A DNA stretch of 64,000 nucleotides from Mesorhizobium japonicum MAFF 303099 (GCF_000009625.1 NC_002678.2:62001-126000); one strand, 5' to 3'. Counted from the stretch's first letter, positions 1 through 8,740 are shown. The notes: a model not told the origin generated them from the sequence alone. Translations and numbers: made by a program.

Positions 1-2
1 CG

Positions 3-1031
3 GTCTTCGACGAGGCCTTCCGGCTGTTCTGGAAATCGCGCGAACTGATCGAGAAACTGCTGGCGATGTTTTCGCCGGTGGCGCCCGACGTCAGGGAGAA
101 GCAGAAGCCGCGCGCGGCCGAAAACCGCGTCAGCCAGGCCATGTTCGAGGGCCATCAGAAGAATCAGCCACCCCAGGAGGTCCCTGAGATCGAGGTCGAT
201 GCCCGCTTCACCTTTTCCGGCAACGAGGTGTTGCGGGGCAAAGATTTTGCCCAGATGAACGTCGCCGAAATCGCGGACGCGAAGAAGGCTATCGCCGAGC
301 TGCGGCTGCCTTTCGACATGGTGCGGACCCGGCGCTTCAAAGCCGATGCGCATGGCCGCCGCATCGACCCGCGCGCCATGATGCGCTCGGCCGCGCGCAC
401 CGGCGGCGAATTGATCCTGCCGAAATTCCGCTCGGCCCGTGAAGTCCACCCGCCGCTGGTGGTGCTGGCCGACATTTCCGGTTCGATGAGCCAGTACACC
501 CGCATCTTCCTGCATTTCCTGCACGCGCTGACGGAAAAACGCCGCCGCGTCCACACCTTCGTCTTCGGCACGCGGCTGACCAATCTGACCCGGCAGATGC
601 GCCACCGCGACCCCGATGCCGCGCTTGCCGATTGCTCGGCGGCGGTCAAGGACTGGTCCGGCGGCACGCGCATTGGCGACACACTGGCCGAGTTCAACCT
701 GGCATGGTCGCGGCGCGTGCTGGGGCAGGGCGCGGTCGTGCTTCTGATCACCGATGGGCTGGAGCGCGACGATGTCGCCGGCCTTTCGCAGGAGATGGAG
801 CGGCTGCACAAATCTTGCCGGCGGCTGATCTGGTTGAACCCGTTGCTGCGCTTCGACGGTTTTCAGGCGCGCGCCCGCGGCGTCAAGGCGATGCTGCCGC
901 ATGTCGATGAATTCCGCTCTGTGCACAATCTCGATGCGCTCGCCGACCTCTGCGCGTCGCTGGACAAGAAGTCGGCACAGTCCGTCGATCCGCGCCGGTG
1001 GATGGAAGCTGGCGCGAGGCAGGCCGCGTAG
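3..1031 (+). CDS. coxE: CoxE-like VWA-domain protein, 5' end outside the window
   Basis: The frame is open from the first bases of the window, and the residues before the first internal Met (position 66) are already protein-like, so the gene starts upstream. A von Willebrand A domain begins near nt 450, and its metal-ion-dependent adhesion motif DISGS lies at nt 471-485. CoxE-type VWA proteins work with a MoxR-type AAA+ ATPase (usually the gene just upstream, not visible here) in assembling molybdenum hydroxylases such as CO or xanthine dehydrogenase. Two XdhC-type genes and a cofactor-handling fusion gene follow in the same direction, which supports this role. The C-terminus is complete. Confidence 0.88.
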   Translation, partial: VFDEAFRLFWKSRELIEKLLAMFSPVAPDVREKQKPRAAENRVSQAMFEGHQKNQPPQEVPEIEVDARFTFSGNEVLRGKDFAQMNVAEIADAKKAIAELRLPFDMVRTRRFKADAHGRRIDPRAMMRSAARTGGELILPKFRSAREVHPPLVVLADISGSMSQYTRIFLHFLHALTEKRRRVHTFVFGTRLTNLTRQMRHRDPDAALADCSAAVKDWSGGTRIGDTLAEFNLAWSRRVLGQGAVVLLITDGLERDDVAGLSQEMERLHKSCRRLIWLNPLLRFDGFQARARGVKAMLPHVDEFRSVHNLDALADLCASLDKKSAQSVDPRRWMEAGARQAA

Positions 1032-1081
1032 CCATATGTTTTCCAGGCTCCCTGGAAAAACAGACCCTGAGAGAGGCAACG

Positions 1082-1420
<339 letters not shown>

Positions 1421-1426
1421 TCTCAG

Positions 1427-2164
1427 ATGGATCCATACGCCCTGAAAGCTTTGAATGCCGAGCGCCGCGCCCGCCGTGCGGCGATCCTCGTCACCGATCT
1501 CGGTGATGGCCGCGACCGCATCGTGCGTGAGGGCGACCAGGTCGCCGGTGATCTTGGAGCCGCGATCGCCAAGGCCTTTCGATCAGGCAATTCCGGTTCG
1601 GTCGAGGCTGAAGGGCGGACCTTCTTTCTCAACGCGCATCTGCCGCAGCCGCGCCTCCTGGTGATCGGCGCCGTCCATATCAGCCAGGCGCTGGCGCCGA
1701 TGGCGAAAATCGCCGGCTATCCCGTCGAGATCATCGATCCGCGCACCGCTTTTGCCACGCCGGACCGCTTTCCCGATGTCGCTCTGCATGCCGAATGGCC
1801 GGAAGATGTGCTGAAGCGCCAGCCGCTCGACAGCTACACCGCACTTGCCGCCGTCACTCATGACCCGAAGATCGACGATTTCGCGCTGAAGGCCGCGCTA
1901 GACGCCAATTGCTTCTATGTCGGTGCGCTTGGCAGCCGCAAGACGCACGCCAAGCGGGTCGAGCGCCTGCTGGCGCTGGGCGCTGCTGCCGACCAGATCG
2001 CCCGTATCCATGCGCCGATCGGGCTCGATATCGGTGCCGCGAGCCCCGCCGAGATCGCGGTAGCCATTCTCGCGCAGACCATCTACGCCTTCCGCTCGCG
2101 CGGCCTCGATGTCTCCGCATCGGCGCAAAGATCGGAATCGATTTTGGAGAAGCACGATGCGTAG
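1427..2164 (+). CDS. XdhC/CoxI family protein, Rossmann-domain part
   Basis: This 245-residue protein has a divergent N-terminal segment and a C-terminal XdhC Rossmann domain. The typical YVGALGSRKTHAKR loop is near residue 165, and IGLDIGAASPAEIA is near residue 200. It starts 6 nt after the short XdhC gene and is probably translated from the same mRNA. With its neighbours it should serve maturation of a molybdenum hydroxylase (xanthine- or CO-dehydrogenase type). The structural subunits of that enzyme are not in the window. Splitting XdhC into two genes is common in rhizobia. Confidence 0.9.
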   Translation: MDPYALKALNAERRARRAAILVTDLGDGRDRIVREGDQVAGDLGAAIAKAFRSGNSGSVEAEGRTFFLNAHLPQPRLLVIGAVHISQALAPMAKIAGYPVEIIDPRTAFATPDRFPDVALHAEWPEDVLKRQPLDSYTALAAVTHDPKIDDFALKAALDANCFYVGALGSRKTHAKRVERLLALGAAADQIARIHAPIGLDIGAASPAEIAVAILAQTIYAFRSRGLDVSASAQRSESILEKHDA

Positions 2165-2174
2165 ATTCAAAGCA

Positions 2175-2218
2175 GCAGAGCGTCCTTTGCGCGTCCAAGT
2201 GGACGCGCGGCGCTCTGC
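2175..2218. repeat. Imperfect intergenic palindrome of rhizobial type
   Basis: An inner stem GCGCGTCC (2189-2196) pairs with GGACGCGC (2201-2208) around an AAGT loop. An outer stem GCAGAGCG (2175-2182) pairs with CGCTCTGC (2211-2218). It fills the gap between two co-directional genes of one cluster. Palindromes with a GCGTCC-GGACGC core followed by GGCGCTCT are, from memory, scattered through Mesorhizobium intergenic regions. Whether it attenuates transcription or is a mobile mini-repeat cannot be decided here. Confidence 0.6.
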
Positions 2219-2230
2219 GGGCGCGGTAGC

Positions 2231-3841
2231 GTGAAATTCGGTCCGATTGCGATTGAAGAGGCCGAAGGCGCGGTGCTGGCGCATTCCACCACCGCTGGTG
2301 AAAAGCGCTTTCGCAAGGCGCACAGGCTGAGCGCTGAAGACATCTCCGTACTCAAGCGGGCAGGCATCGTGCAGGTCGTTGCGGCCGTGCTTTCCCCCGA
2401 TGATCTGGGCGAGGACGCCGCGGCGCAAAGAATTGCCGAGAGCATGAGGTTCAGCGGCATCGAGGCGAGGCCGGCCGCCACCGGCCGAGTCAATCTCCAC
2501 GCCAAGGCATCAGGCATCTTCACGGTCGATGCTGCGATGATCGACGCCATCAACGCCGTCGATCCCGCCATCACCCTTGCCACGCTGGCGCAGCATGCGC
2601 CGGTCGAAAAGGGTCAGATGGTGGCGACGGTGAAGATCATCCCCTTCGCGGTCGCCTCCACCTTGGTCGACACTGTTGTGAAAATCTGCGCCGGCGGCGA
2701 GATCCTTGCCGTCAACGCCTATCAGCCGGTGCGCGTCGGCGTCATCCAGACGGTCCTGCCGGGCATCAAACCCAGCGTGCTCGACAAGACGCTGCGCGTC
2801 ACCGAAGCGCGGCTGGCGCGTTCGGGCGGCAGGTTGACGGCGGAGCGCCGAACGCCGCATGAGATCGCACCCGTGGCGGAGGCCGCCGCCTCGCTGGCGC
2901 GCGACAATGACCTGGTGGTGATCTTCGGCGCCTCGGCGATGAGCGATTTCGCCGATGTCGTTCCAGCGGCGATCGAGAGGGCGGGCGGAACAGTTGTCCG
3001 CGCCGGCATGCCGGTCGATCCCGGCAATCTGCTGGTGCTCGGTACACTCGGCGGCAAGCGCATCATCGGCGCGCCGGGCTGCGCCCGCAGTCCCAAGGAG
3101 AACGGCTTCGACTGGGTCCTTGACCGTCTTGTTGCCGGCCTCGACGTCACCGCGAAGGATATCGCCGGCATGGGGGTCGGCGGGCTGCTGATGGAAATCC
3201 CGACGCGACCGCAGCCGCGCGAACCGCTGCCGGCCAAGAGCCGGCTCAAGGTCGGCATCGTGCTTTTGGCAGCCGGCCGGTCGAGCCGCATGGGCGGGCC
3301 GAACAAACTGCTGGCGCTGTTCGACGGCAAGCCGCTGGTGCGCCGCACCGCCGAGCGCGCGCTCGGCTCGAAGGCGTCAGGCACGATCGTCGTCACCGGC
3401 CATCAGCGCGAGCGCGTACGCGCGGCTTTGTCTGGCCTCGACGTCACTTTCGCCGACAATCCCGATTTTGCCAATGGGTTGTCGACCTCGCTGAAGGCCG
3501 GCATTGCCTATCTGCCCGAAGACACCGCCGGCGCGATGATCGTTCTGGGAGATATGCCTGGTGTTGTGTCAGGCGATCTCGACCGGCTGATCGATGCCTT
3601 CCGCAAGGCCGGTGGCAATTCCGTCGTCCGCGCCTCGCATCAGGGCAAGCGCGGCAACCCGGTGCTCCTGCCGCGCGCGCTGTTCCCGGCCATCGCTCAT
3701 CTCGAAGGCGATACCGGCGCACGCCATCTGGTCGAGGCCGAGGGGCTCGACGTCGTCGATGTCGAGATTGGCGAGGGCGCCTCTGTCGATGTCGACACCC
3801 GTGAGGCGCTCGAAGGCGCCGGCGGCGTGCTGCAGGATTGA
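2231..3841 (+). CDS. Molybdopterin-binding (MoeA/CinA-like) and MobA-like nucleotidyltransferase fusion
   Basis: This is a 536-residue two-part protein. Residues about 1-330 resemble molybdopterin-binding proteins, with a MoCF-type fold around residues 170-320. From about residue 339 a MobA/MocA-like NTP-transferase domain begins, with the nucleotide-binding loop LAAGRSSRMG and a following Lys. Such domains attach CMP or GMP to molybdopterin to make the dinucleotide cofactor. The position behind coxE and xdhC suggests the MCD form used by xanthine/CO-dehydrogenase-type enzymes, which is an inference. The start is GTG at 2231, just after an intergenic palindrome. Confidence 0.88.
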   Translation: MKFGPIAIEEAEGAVLAHSTTAGEKRFRKAHRLSAEDISVLKRAGIVQVVAAVLSPDDLGEDAAAQRIAESMRFSGIEARPAATGRVNLHAKASGIFTVDAAMIDAINAVDPAITLATLAQHAPVEKGQMVATVKIIPFAVASTLVDTVVKICAGGEILAVNAYQPVRVGVIQTVLPGIKPSVLDKTLRVTEARLARSGGRLTAERRTPHEIAPVAEAAASLARDNDLVVIFGASAMSDFADVVPAAIERAGGTVVRAGMPVDPGNLLVLGTLGGKRIIGAPGCARSPKENGFDWVLDRLVAGLDVTAKDIAGMGVGGLLMEIPTRPQPREPLPAKSRLKVGIVLLAAGRSSRMGGPNKLLALFDGKPLVRRTAERALGSKASGTIVVTGHQRERVRAALSGLDVTFADNPDFANGLSTSLKAGIAYLPEDTAGAMIVLGDMPGVVSGDLDRLIDAFRKAGGNSVVRASHQGKRGNPVLLPRALFPAIAHLEGDTGARHLVEAEGLDVVDVEIGEGASVDVDTREALEGAGGVLQD

Positions 3842-3873
3842 CAAACCCGGGCCGAATTACGCAAGCCTGCAAT

Positions 3874-4773
3874 ATGGCTTTTCGTTTCCTTTCTCCCCTC
3901 CACGGGTTTCTGGCTGCGGTATCTGTTCTTTGCCTTGCCGGCCAGGCCAATGCTCTCGAACTAAAACCCTTCAAGGACGATCTCTTCGCCTATCCGGCGA
4001 CATTGTCGACCGGCGACGGCGGCGCTTACACGGTCATCGACTATCGCGAGATGCGCGATATCAACCAGCGCGACGTGGTGCCGGAAAAGCGCGTGCATCC
4101 GCAATATACCGACACCGGCGTGCGCAAGGTGCAGCAGGATCTGATGCTGAAGACCGATGCCGGCGATGTCAGGCATGTCGCCGTCGGCAAGACGGAAGGC
4201 GCCGCCCTCATCGTGCTCTACCTGCACGGGCAGGGCGGCAGCCGCAAGCAGGGCGTCGACGACTTCACTTTCGGCGGCAATTTCAACCGGCTCAAGAATT
4301 TGATGGCCGACAATGGCGGGCTTTATCTCTCGCCGGATTTCCCCGATTTCGGCGACAAGGGCGCTGCACAGGTCGCGGCCTTGATCGACCACTATGCCGA
4401 ACAATCGCCTGGCGCGAAAATCTTCGTCGCGTGCGGCTCGATGGGCGGCGCGCTGTGCTGGAAGCTTGCCGCCCGCAACGATACTGGCCGGCGCATCAAC
4501 GGGCTGCTGCTGCTCGGGTCTTTGTGGGACGAGAGTTTTCTCGCCAGTCCCGCCTTCAGGCGCCATATCCCGGTCTTCTTCGGCCAGGGCAGCCATGATG
4601 TGGTGTTTCCCGTGGTGAACCAGGAAGCCTTCTTCCGCTCCATCATCGCCAGGTCGAAGGCCTATCCCTATCCGACCCGCTTCGTCCGCTTCGAGACCGG
4701 CACGCACGGCACGCCGATCCGCATGGTCGACTGGCGCAGCACGCTGAACTGGATGCTGTCGAAGGCGCCTTGA
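3874..4773 (+). CDS. Secreted alpha/beta hydrolase
   Basis: This 299-residue protein has a Sec signal peptide (MAFRFLSPLHGFL then AGQANA, cleavage near residue 27). The mature part shows an oxyanion-hole motif LYLHGQGGS near residue 115 and a nucleophile elbow CGSMGGA near residue 188. A GTHGT segment near the C-terminus probably holds the catalytic His. It is therefore a periplasmic serine hydrolase of unknown substrate. The ATG at 3874 is preferred because it gives a clean signal peptide. An in-frame TTG at 3838 overlapping the previous stop codon would add 12 residues in front of it. Confidence 0.82.
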   Translation: MAFRFLSPLHGFLAAVSVLCLAGQANALELKPFKDDLFAYPATLSTGDGGAYTVIDYREMRDINQRDVVPEKRVHPQYTDTGVRKVQQDLMLKTDAGDVRHVAVGKTEGAALIVLYLHGQGGSRKQGVDDFTFGGNFNRLKNLMADNGGLYLSPDFPDFGDKGAAQVAALIDHYAEQSPGAKIFVACGSMGGALCWKLAARNDTGRRINGLLLLGSLWDESFLASPAFRRHIPVFFGQGSHDVVFPVVNQEAFFRSIIARSKAYPYPTRFVRFETGTHGTPIRMVDWRSTLNWMLSKAP

Positions 4774-4794
4774 CTGGCGCTGCTCCGACGTCCT

Positions 4795-5847
4795 TCAAGG
4801 CGCCGTGTTGTAGTCGACGACCGTCTGTGGGTTCTCCTGCCCGTCATAGGAGGCATCGACGTCATACTGGACCAGCGAGAAATCGCCGTTACGGAACAGA
4901 TAGGTTCCCGAATCGGAGGCATCGCCGACGCCTCGCCACTTGTCGAAGGTGGTGATCGTATGGGTGTCTGGGTCATAGTCGGAATTAACCGCCCAACCGG
5001 TCGTCTCGAAGCCGACGATGCTCATGCCCAGCAATTTGCCGTCGCTGTTATTGTTCTCGTAGCGGATGTCCATCTTGGGTTCGGCGAACTGCAATTGCCG
5101 CACTTCAGACAATTCGTCGGTCATGTAGTAGACCGAACTTTCATTGTAGGCCGCAGCCGAACAGGAGAAACGGAACAGCCGGGCTTCCTTATCGGGATCG
5201 CCGGGCCGCGCATCCTTGTCCTTGTACTTGATCGAAAATACCTCCGGCTCATTGCCCAGGAACTGCTTGTCGCACTGGTCGCCATAGGTCGCCAGGAAGG
5301 CTTTCCTGGCCTGCTCGAGTGCCGTATCCTTCTTCGGCGGTGGCGGGCCGTCGCCGCAGCTTGGCGGCAGCGCCGCCTCGAAATCCGCCGTTGAGGGTTT
5401 CAACGCCCCCTTTTCGATGTGGATAGGATCGAAGGGCGGCGCGGCCTGGGCCTGCGCATTGACCTGGCGCAGCGTGTAGCAGCCGGCAAAGACCTTTTCG
5501 CCGCCGCTCTTGTCCGTGGCACGGATGGCGACCGGGACGTTGTAGAAGATGCTGCCGGCGGCTCCGTCGTCCGAAATAGCTCCGGTCGTGACTTCCACCT
5601 TGTCGGTACCGTCATAACCCTTGACGAAGCTGTCAAAATCTTTAGCCGGCTTCGTATCGCCATAATATCCCCAAGCGCGGGCGAATTCGTGCCGGTTGAT
5701 GGCGCTGTAGAGCGAGCGAATAACCGCCTCCGCGCTCGATCGGTCGTCGACATAGGGTGCTTCGGGAGCGTCGTCGGCGGCCAGCGCCGCTTGGCCAGAT
5801 ATGGTAAGGGAGAGAAAGGCAGTCGCTGCGAGAAGGACGCGTCTCAT
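4795..5847 (-). CDS. Exported protein with a DUF1176-like C-terminal part
   Basis: This 350-residue protein starts with a clear signal peptide (MRRVLLAATAFLSL then GQAALAA). The N-terminal third (residues about 30-150) resembles small ligand-binding NTF2-like folds. The C-terminal half, with FDKWRGVGDASDSG near residue 310, resembles DUF1176 proteins. No catalytic motif is evident, so a periplasmic role is all that can be inferred. The ATG at 5847 was chosen over a much longer upstream frame because it directly begins the signal peptide. The gene converges on the secreted hydrolase gene with a 21-nt gap. Confidence 0.75.
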   Translation of the reverse strand: MRRVLLAATAFLSLTISGQAALAADDAPEAPYVDDRSSAEAVIRSLYSAINRHEFARAWGYYGDTKPAKDFDSFVKGYDGTDKVEVTTGAISDDGAAGSIFYNVPVAIRATDKSGGEKVFAGCYTLRQVNAQAQAAPPFDPIHIEKGALKPSTADFEAALPPSCGDGPPPPKKDTALEQARKAFLATYGDQCDKQFLGNEPEVFSIKYKDKDARPGDPDKEARLFRFSCSAAAYNESSVYYMTDELSEVRQLQFAEPKMDIRYENNNSDGKLLGMSIVGFETTGWAVNSDYDPDTHTITTFDKWRGVGDASDSGTYLFRNGDFSLVQYDVDASYDGQENPQTVVDYNTAP

Positions 5848-5987
5848 CGGGAATCTCCGCTCGATAACGGAAATTCTACCACGGCGATTGCGGCGGCGTG
5901 GTGACGCGGTGCCTACGGCGCTTGAAGAATCGTGTGCGCAGGCGCTACGTCGCTTCGCCGGCGTTCCGACCGGACAGGAGATCTGAC

Positions 5988-6494
5988 GTGACGATATCGA
6001 TGTATGAGGCATCCGTGCCGGTGTTTTCAACCAGGCTGAAAGCACTTTCCAATGTGCTGGCGGCTGCCGAACAGAATGCGCTTGACCGCAAGATCGACCC
6101 GCAGGTGTTTTTGACGGCGCGGCTTGCGCCCGACATGTTCGCTTTGACCCGGCAGGTGCAGATCGCCACCGACCACGCCAAAGGCGCGCCGTCGCGGCTG
6201 GCCGGCCGAGAGGTGCCGAAATATGAGGACAATGAGGCAAGCTTTGCCGATCTCGAGGCGCGGATCGCCAAGACGCTCGCGCTTCTGGCAACGTTCTCGG
6301 CCGCCGACATCGACGGTTCCGACGACAAGGTGATCGAACTGAAACTCGGTGGACGCGAAACCACGTTGGCTGGCATGCAGTATCTGCTGCATGTGGCCAT
6401 GCCCAATTTCTACTTCCACCTCACCACCGCTTACGACATCCTTCGCCACAATGGCGTGCCGCTTGGCAAGGCGACATTTTTGGGATCGCGTTAA
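5988..6494 (+). CDS. DUF1993 family protein
   Basis: This 168-residue protein matches the DUF1993 pattern: it begins with ISMYEASVPVF, has an internal LTRQVQIATDHAKGAPSRLA-type helix near residue 55, and ends with PNFYFHLTTAYDILR. The family is cytosolic, related in fold to DinB-like four-helix bundles, and has no assigned reaction. The start is GTG at 5988, set by a strong AGGAG at 5976-5980 with a 7-nt spacer. The in-frame ATG at 6000 is the alternative. A long perfect hairpin follows the stop codon. Confidence 0.88.
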   Translation: MTISMYEASVPVFSTRLKALSNVLAAAEQNALDRKIDPQVFLTARLAPDMFALTRQVQIATDHAKGAPSRLAGREVPKYEDNEASFADLEARIAKTLALLATFSAADIDGSDDKVIELKLGGRETTLAGMQYLLHVAMPNFYFHLTTAYDILRHNGVPLGKATFLGSR

Positions 6495-6504
6495 GGGGCA
6501 GATA

Positions 6505-6541
6505 TTTCGAGATGTCCCGGATCGTCCGGGACATCTCGGAA
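6505..6541. terminator. Bidirectional hairpin between convergent genes
   Basis: GAGATGTCCCGGA (6509-6521) and TCCGGGACATCTC (6525-6537) form a perfect 13-bp stem with a TCG loop, and flanking bases extend it by several pairs. It lies between the stop of the DUF1993 gene and the stop of the converging small DUF1127-type gene. Neither side has a clean T-run, so termination may be inefficient or aided by other factors. Confidence 0.7.
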
Positions 6542-6548
6542 GACGCAT

Positions 6549-6713
6549 CTAGCGAATGGACATTTCGCGGGCGACGCGCGGAAAATCGGCGGGCTTGATG
6601 CCGATATCGGCGCGGTCGGCATTGCTCATCGAATGAAGCAGGGCGAGCGCCGCGCGGTAGCGCAAATGTTCCTGCGGGCGCGGCCGGGCGAACATTTCCG
6701 TGAAGAAACCCAT
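6549..6713 (-). CDS. DUF1127-type small protein
   Basis: This 54-residue gene begins MGFFTEMFARPR and ends with ADRADIGIKPADFPRVARE, the pattern of DUF1127-like small proteins (an Arg-rich N-terminal helix, then an Asp-Ile-Gly turn). Some alphaproteobacterial DUF1127 proteins have been linked to RNA turnover and phosphate or carbon metabolism; no role is assigned here. The ATG at 6713 follows AGGAG with an 8-9 nt spacer on the minus strand. The next gene on this side converges on it across a bidirectional hairpin. Confidence 0.75.
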   Translation of the reverse strand: MGFFTEMFARPRPQEHLRYRAALALLHSMSNADRADIGIKPADFPRVAREMSIR

Positions 6714-6819
6714 GAATCAGGCTCCTGGTTGGTCCTCCACGCCAGCCAGTATAGGTGAATCATGACAATTGTGCAGTGCAGCATTTGCATGCCTGCTATG
6801 TCCGGATAAGTTTCCTAAA

Positions 6820-6951
6820 ATTTTTTGCAGCCCACTGAAACTTCCGCGCCGCACGAACCGTAGGCTTCGACGCTGGCACGTGGCCAGTTTTTCCTCGCCA
6901 CTCCTGGCGAATTTCCGGACTGCATGAAAATGCAGTCCGGCTTTTTGTTTT
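6820..6951 (+). ncRNA. Candidate small RNA with two tandem terminator hairpins
   Basis: The 353-nt stretch between the minus-strand DUF1127-type gene and the plus-strand J-domain gene has no ORF but dense structure on the plus strand. CTGGC-ACGTG-GCCAG (6873-6887) is followed at once by five T. CGCCA-CTCC-TGGCG lies at 6896-6909. A perfect 11-bp stem CCGGACTGCAT/ATGCAGTCCGG with a GAAA loop (6915-6940) is followed by a T-rich tail to 6951. No plus-strand gene upstream needs this terminator, because the DUF1993 gene has its own hairpin 370 nt earlier. The simplest reading is an sRNA ending near 6950. Its 5' end is not defined and I see no convincing promoter. Confidence 0.4.
6915..6951 (+). 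terminator. Strong rho-independent terminator
   Basis: A perfect 11-bp GC-rich stem with a GAAA tetraloop (6915-6940) is followed by C and the T-rich tail TTTTTGTTTT. It is the most canonical intrinsic terminator in the window. No annotated gene ends in front of it. Confidence 0.85.
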
Positions 6952-7066
6952 GAGGGACCGGTCGCGATCCTCGAATGGCTAAATTCATTAAGATCGGTGG
7001 TATGTATTTTTAACGAGCCGATTCTATGGTCTGGCAACCTGACGGTCAGGCAAGGAGGAGGCTGAC

Positions 7067-7561
7067 ATCGCTACCAGCGCCAAGCGTGATTTCGCTTCGC
7101 TGCTCGACGACCTCTTCGTTGCCTCCGACAAGGGCGATGGCATAGAGGACGACGAGGCCGGTGCGCGTCCGTCCATTCCATTCGATTATCTTTCGGTCGC
7201 CGATGAACTCCATTCCGGCCGCATCAAGGTATCCGCCGCCGAATATCGCGAGGCCGGTGCTGATCTGGCGAGCGAATTCGCCGCCTTGCTCGAACACGCC
7301 AAGCTGGCGCTGGCTGCCGAGGACCCGAAGCCCGAGGAAAAACTCCCGCCGATTGATCCGGAATCGATCGCGGCGGAACTGGGACTGAACCAGCCCAAAA
7401 GCGCTGCCGATTTCGGCCGTATGCGCCGCAGCTTTGCTTTCACCAACCATCCCGATCGCGTCGCCCCGCATCTGCGCCAGCGCGCCATGATCCGCATGCA
7501 AGTGGCCAACATGCTGATCGACGAGGCCAAGCGTCGCGCCGTGGCCGGCGCCCGCCGCTAG
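7067..7561 (+). CDS. J-domain (DnaJ-like) protein with apparent ATC start
   Basis: The C-terminal half shows a J-domain signature: NHPDR with helices RMRRSFAF before it and RMQVANMLIDEAKRRA after it. It probably recruits or stimulates an Hsp70. The frame is open from the stop at 7040-7042 and codes sensibly from 7067, but contains no ATG, GTG or TTG before TTG at 7286, which would remove over 40% of the protein. A strong AGGAGG (7053-7058) sits 8 nt before ATC at 7067, followed by ATSAKRDFASLLDDLFV. I therefore place the start at ATC (164 residues). A mutated start codon or a sequencing error are alternatives. Confidence 0.72.
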   Translation: MATSAKRDFASLLDDLFVASDKGDGIEDDEAGARPSIPFDYLSVADELHSGRIKVSAAEYREAGADLASEFAALLEHAKLALAAEDPKPEEKLPPIDPESIAAELGLNQPKSAADFGRMRRSFAFTNHPDRVAPHLRQRAMIRMQVANMLIDEAKRRAVAGARR

Positions 7562-7672
7562 CTAAGCGCTGGTTCACGCAAAAGTCGGCCTGGTGAGGGT
7601 TGGAGAGCGCCGTGGCTTTCCCTATACATGCGTCTCCCTCCCGCGCAGACTTTCCCTCCGGAGCAGAATTCC

Positions 7673-8740
7673 ATGCACAAACGCCGTCTCGGTCGGACCG
7701 ATCTTCTTGTTACCCAGATCTGCCTTGGTTCGATGACCTGGGGCCAGCAGAACACCGAGGCCGAAGGCCACGCGCAGATGGATCTGGCTTTTTCGCGCGG
7801 CGTCAATTTCATCGACACCGCCGAGCTCTATCCGATCCCGCCCAAGGCGGAGACGCAGGGGCGGACGGAGAAGATCATTGGCAGCTGGATGAAGGCCAAG
7901 GGCAATCGCGACAAGGTGATCCTTGCCTCCAAGGTCGTCGGCCGCACCGCCAACAGCTGGTTTCGCGGCGACAGGCCGTCGCAATTGGTACGTGCCGATA
8001 TTTTTGACGCCGTCGACAAATCCCTGGCCAAACTCGGCACGGACTATCTCGACCTCTACCAGATCCACTGGCCGGAACGGGATATCCCCTGGGGTGCCAA
8101 CCCGACGCGCATCGGCGCCGTGGCGCGGCGCGCCGATGCCGACGGCGCACCGGCCAACGAAACGCCGATCGCTGAGACGCTTGGCGTCTTCGATGAGTTG
8201 GTGAAGGCAGGAAAGATCCGCCATTTCGGCCTGTCGAACGAAAGTTCCTGGGGCGTCATGCGGTTTCTTGCCGAGGCCGACAAAGGCGTTGGCCCGCGCG
8301 TAGCGTCGATCCAGAACGCCTACAATCTCGTCAACCGCACCTTCGAGGTGAATCTTGCCGAGGTCTGCGAGCGCGAACAGGTGTCGTTGCTGCCATATTC
8401 GCCGTTGGCGCAGGGCTACCTGACCGGCAAATACGACCATGGCGCCCGACCGCAGGGCTCGCGCTCGCAATTGTTCAATCGCGGCCAGCGTTACGAGACG
8501 CCGAATGCAGCCGAAGTGCTGCTCGAATACAATGAACTGGCGCGCTCCTTTGGCATGGAGCCGGCGCTGTTTGCCAATGCCTATGTATCGAGCCGGCCGT
8601 TCGTCACCTCCAACATCATCGGCGCGACGACCATTCCACAGCTCGAAATGGCGTTGTCTTCGGTGGATGTCGTCTGGACAGAGGAGATGCAGAAGGCGGT
8701 GGACGCGATCCACCAGCGGGTCGGCAATCCCTGTCCCTGA
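7673..8740 (+). CDS. Aldo/keto reductase (Tas-like)
   Basis: This 355-residue AKR barrel resembles E. coli Tas. The catalytic tetrad is visible: Asp and Tyr in FIDTAELYP (near residue 45), Lys in LASKV (near 83), and His in YQIHWPER (near 125). The C-terminal NADPH-binding segment SNIIGATT is present. It should reduce a carbonyl substrate with NADPH in the cytosol; the substrate is unknown. A GGAG-type ribosome binding site precedes the ATG at 7673. The next gene follows 40 nt downstream in the same direction. Confidence 0.9.
   Translation: MHKRRLGRTDLLVTQICLGSMTWGQQNTEAEGHAQMDLAFSRGVNFIDTAELYPIPPKAETQGRTEKIIGSWMKAKGNRDKVILASKVVGRTANSWFRGDRPSQLVRADIFDAVDKSLAKLGTDYLDLYQIHWPERDIPWGANPTRIGAVARRADADGAPANETPIAETLGVFDELVKAGKIRHFGLSNESSWGVMRFLAEADKGVGPRVASIQNAYNLVNRTFEVNLAEVCEREQVSLLPYSPLAQGYLTGKYDHGARPQGSRSQLFNRGQRYETPNAAEVLLEYNELARSFGMEPALFANAYVSSRPFVTSNIIGATTIPQLEMALSSVDVVWTEEMQKAVDAIHQRVGNPCP

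Noticed and set aside
3838..3873. TTG start for the secreted hydrolase overlapping the previous stop
   Set aside because: It would put 12 polar residues in front of the signal peptide; ATG 3874 fits better.
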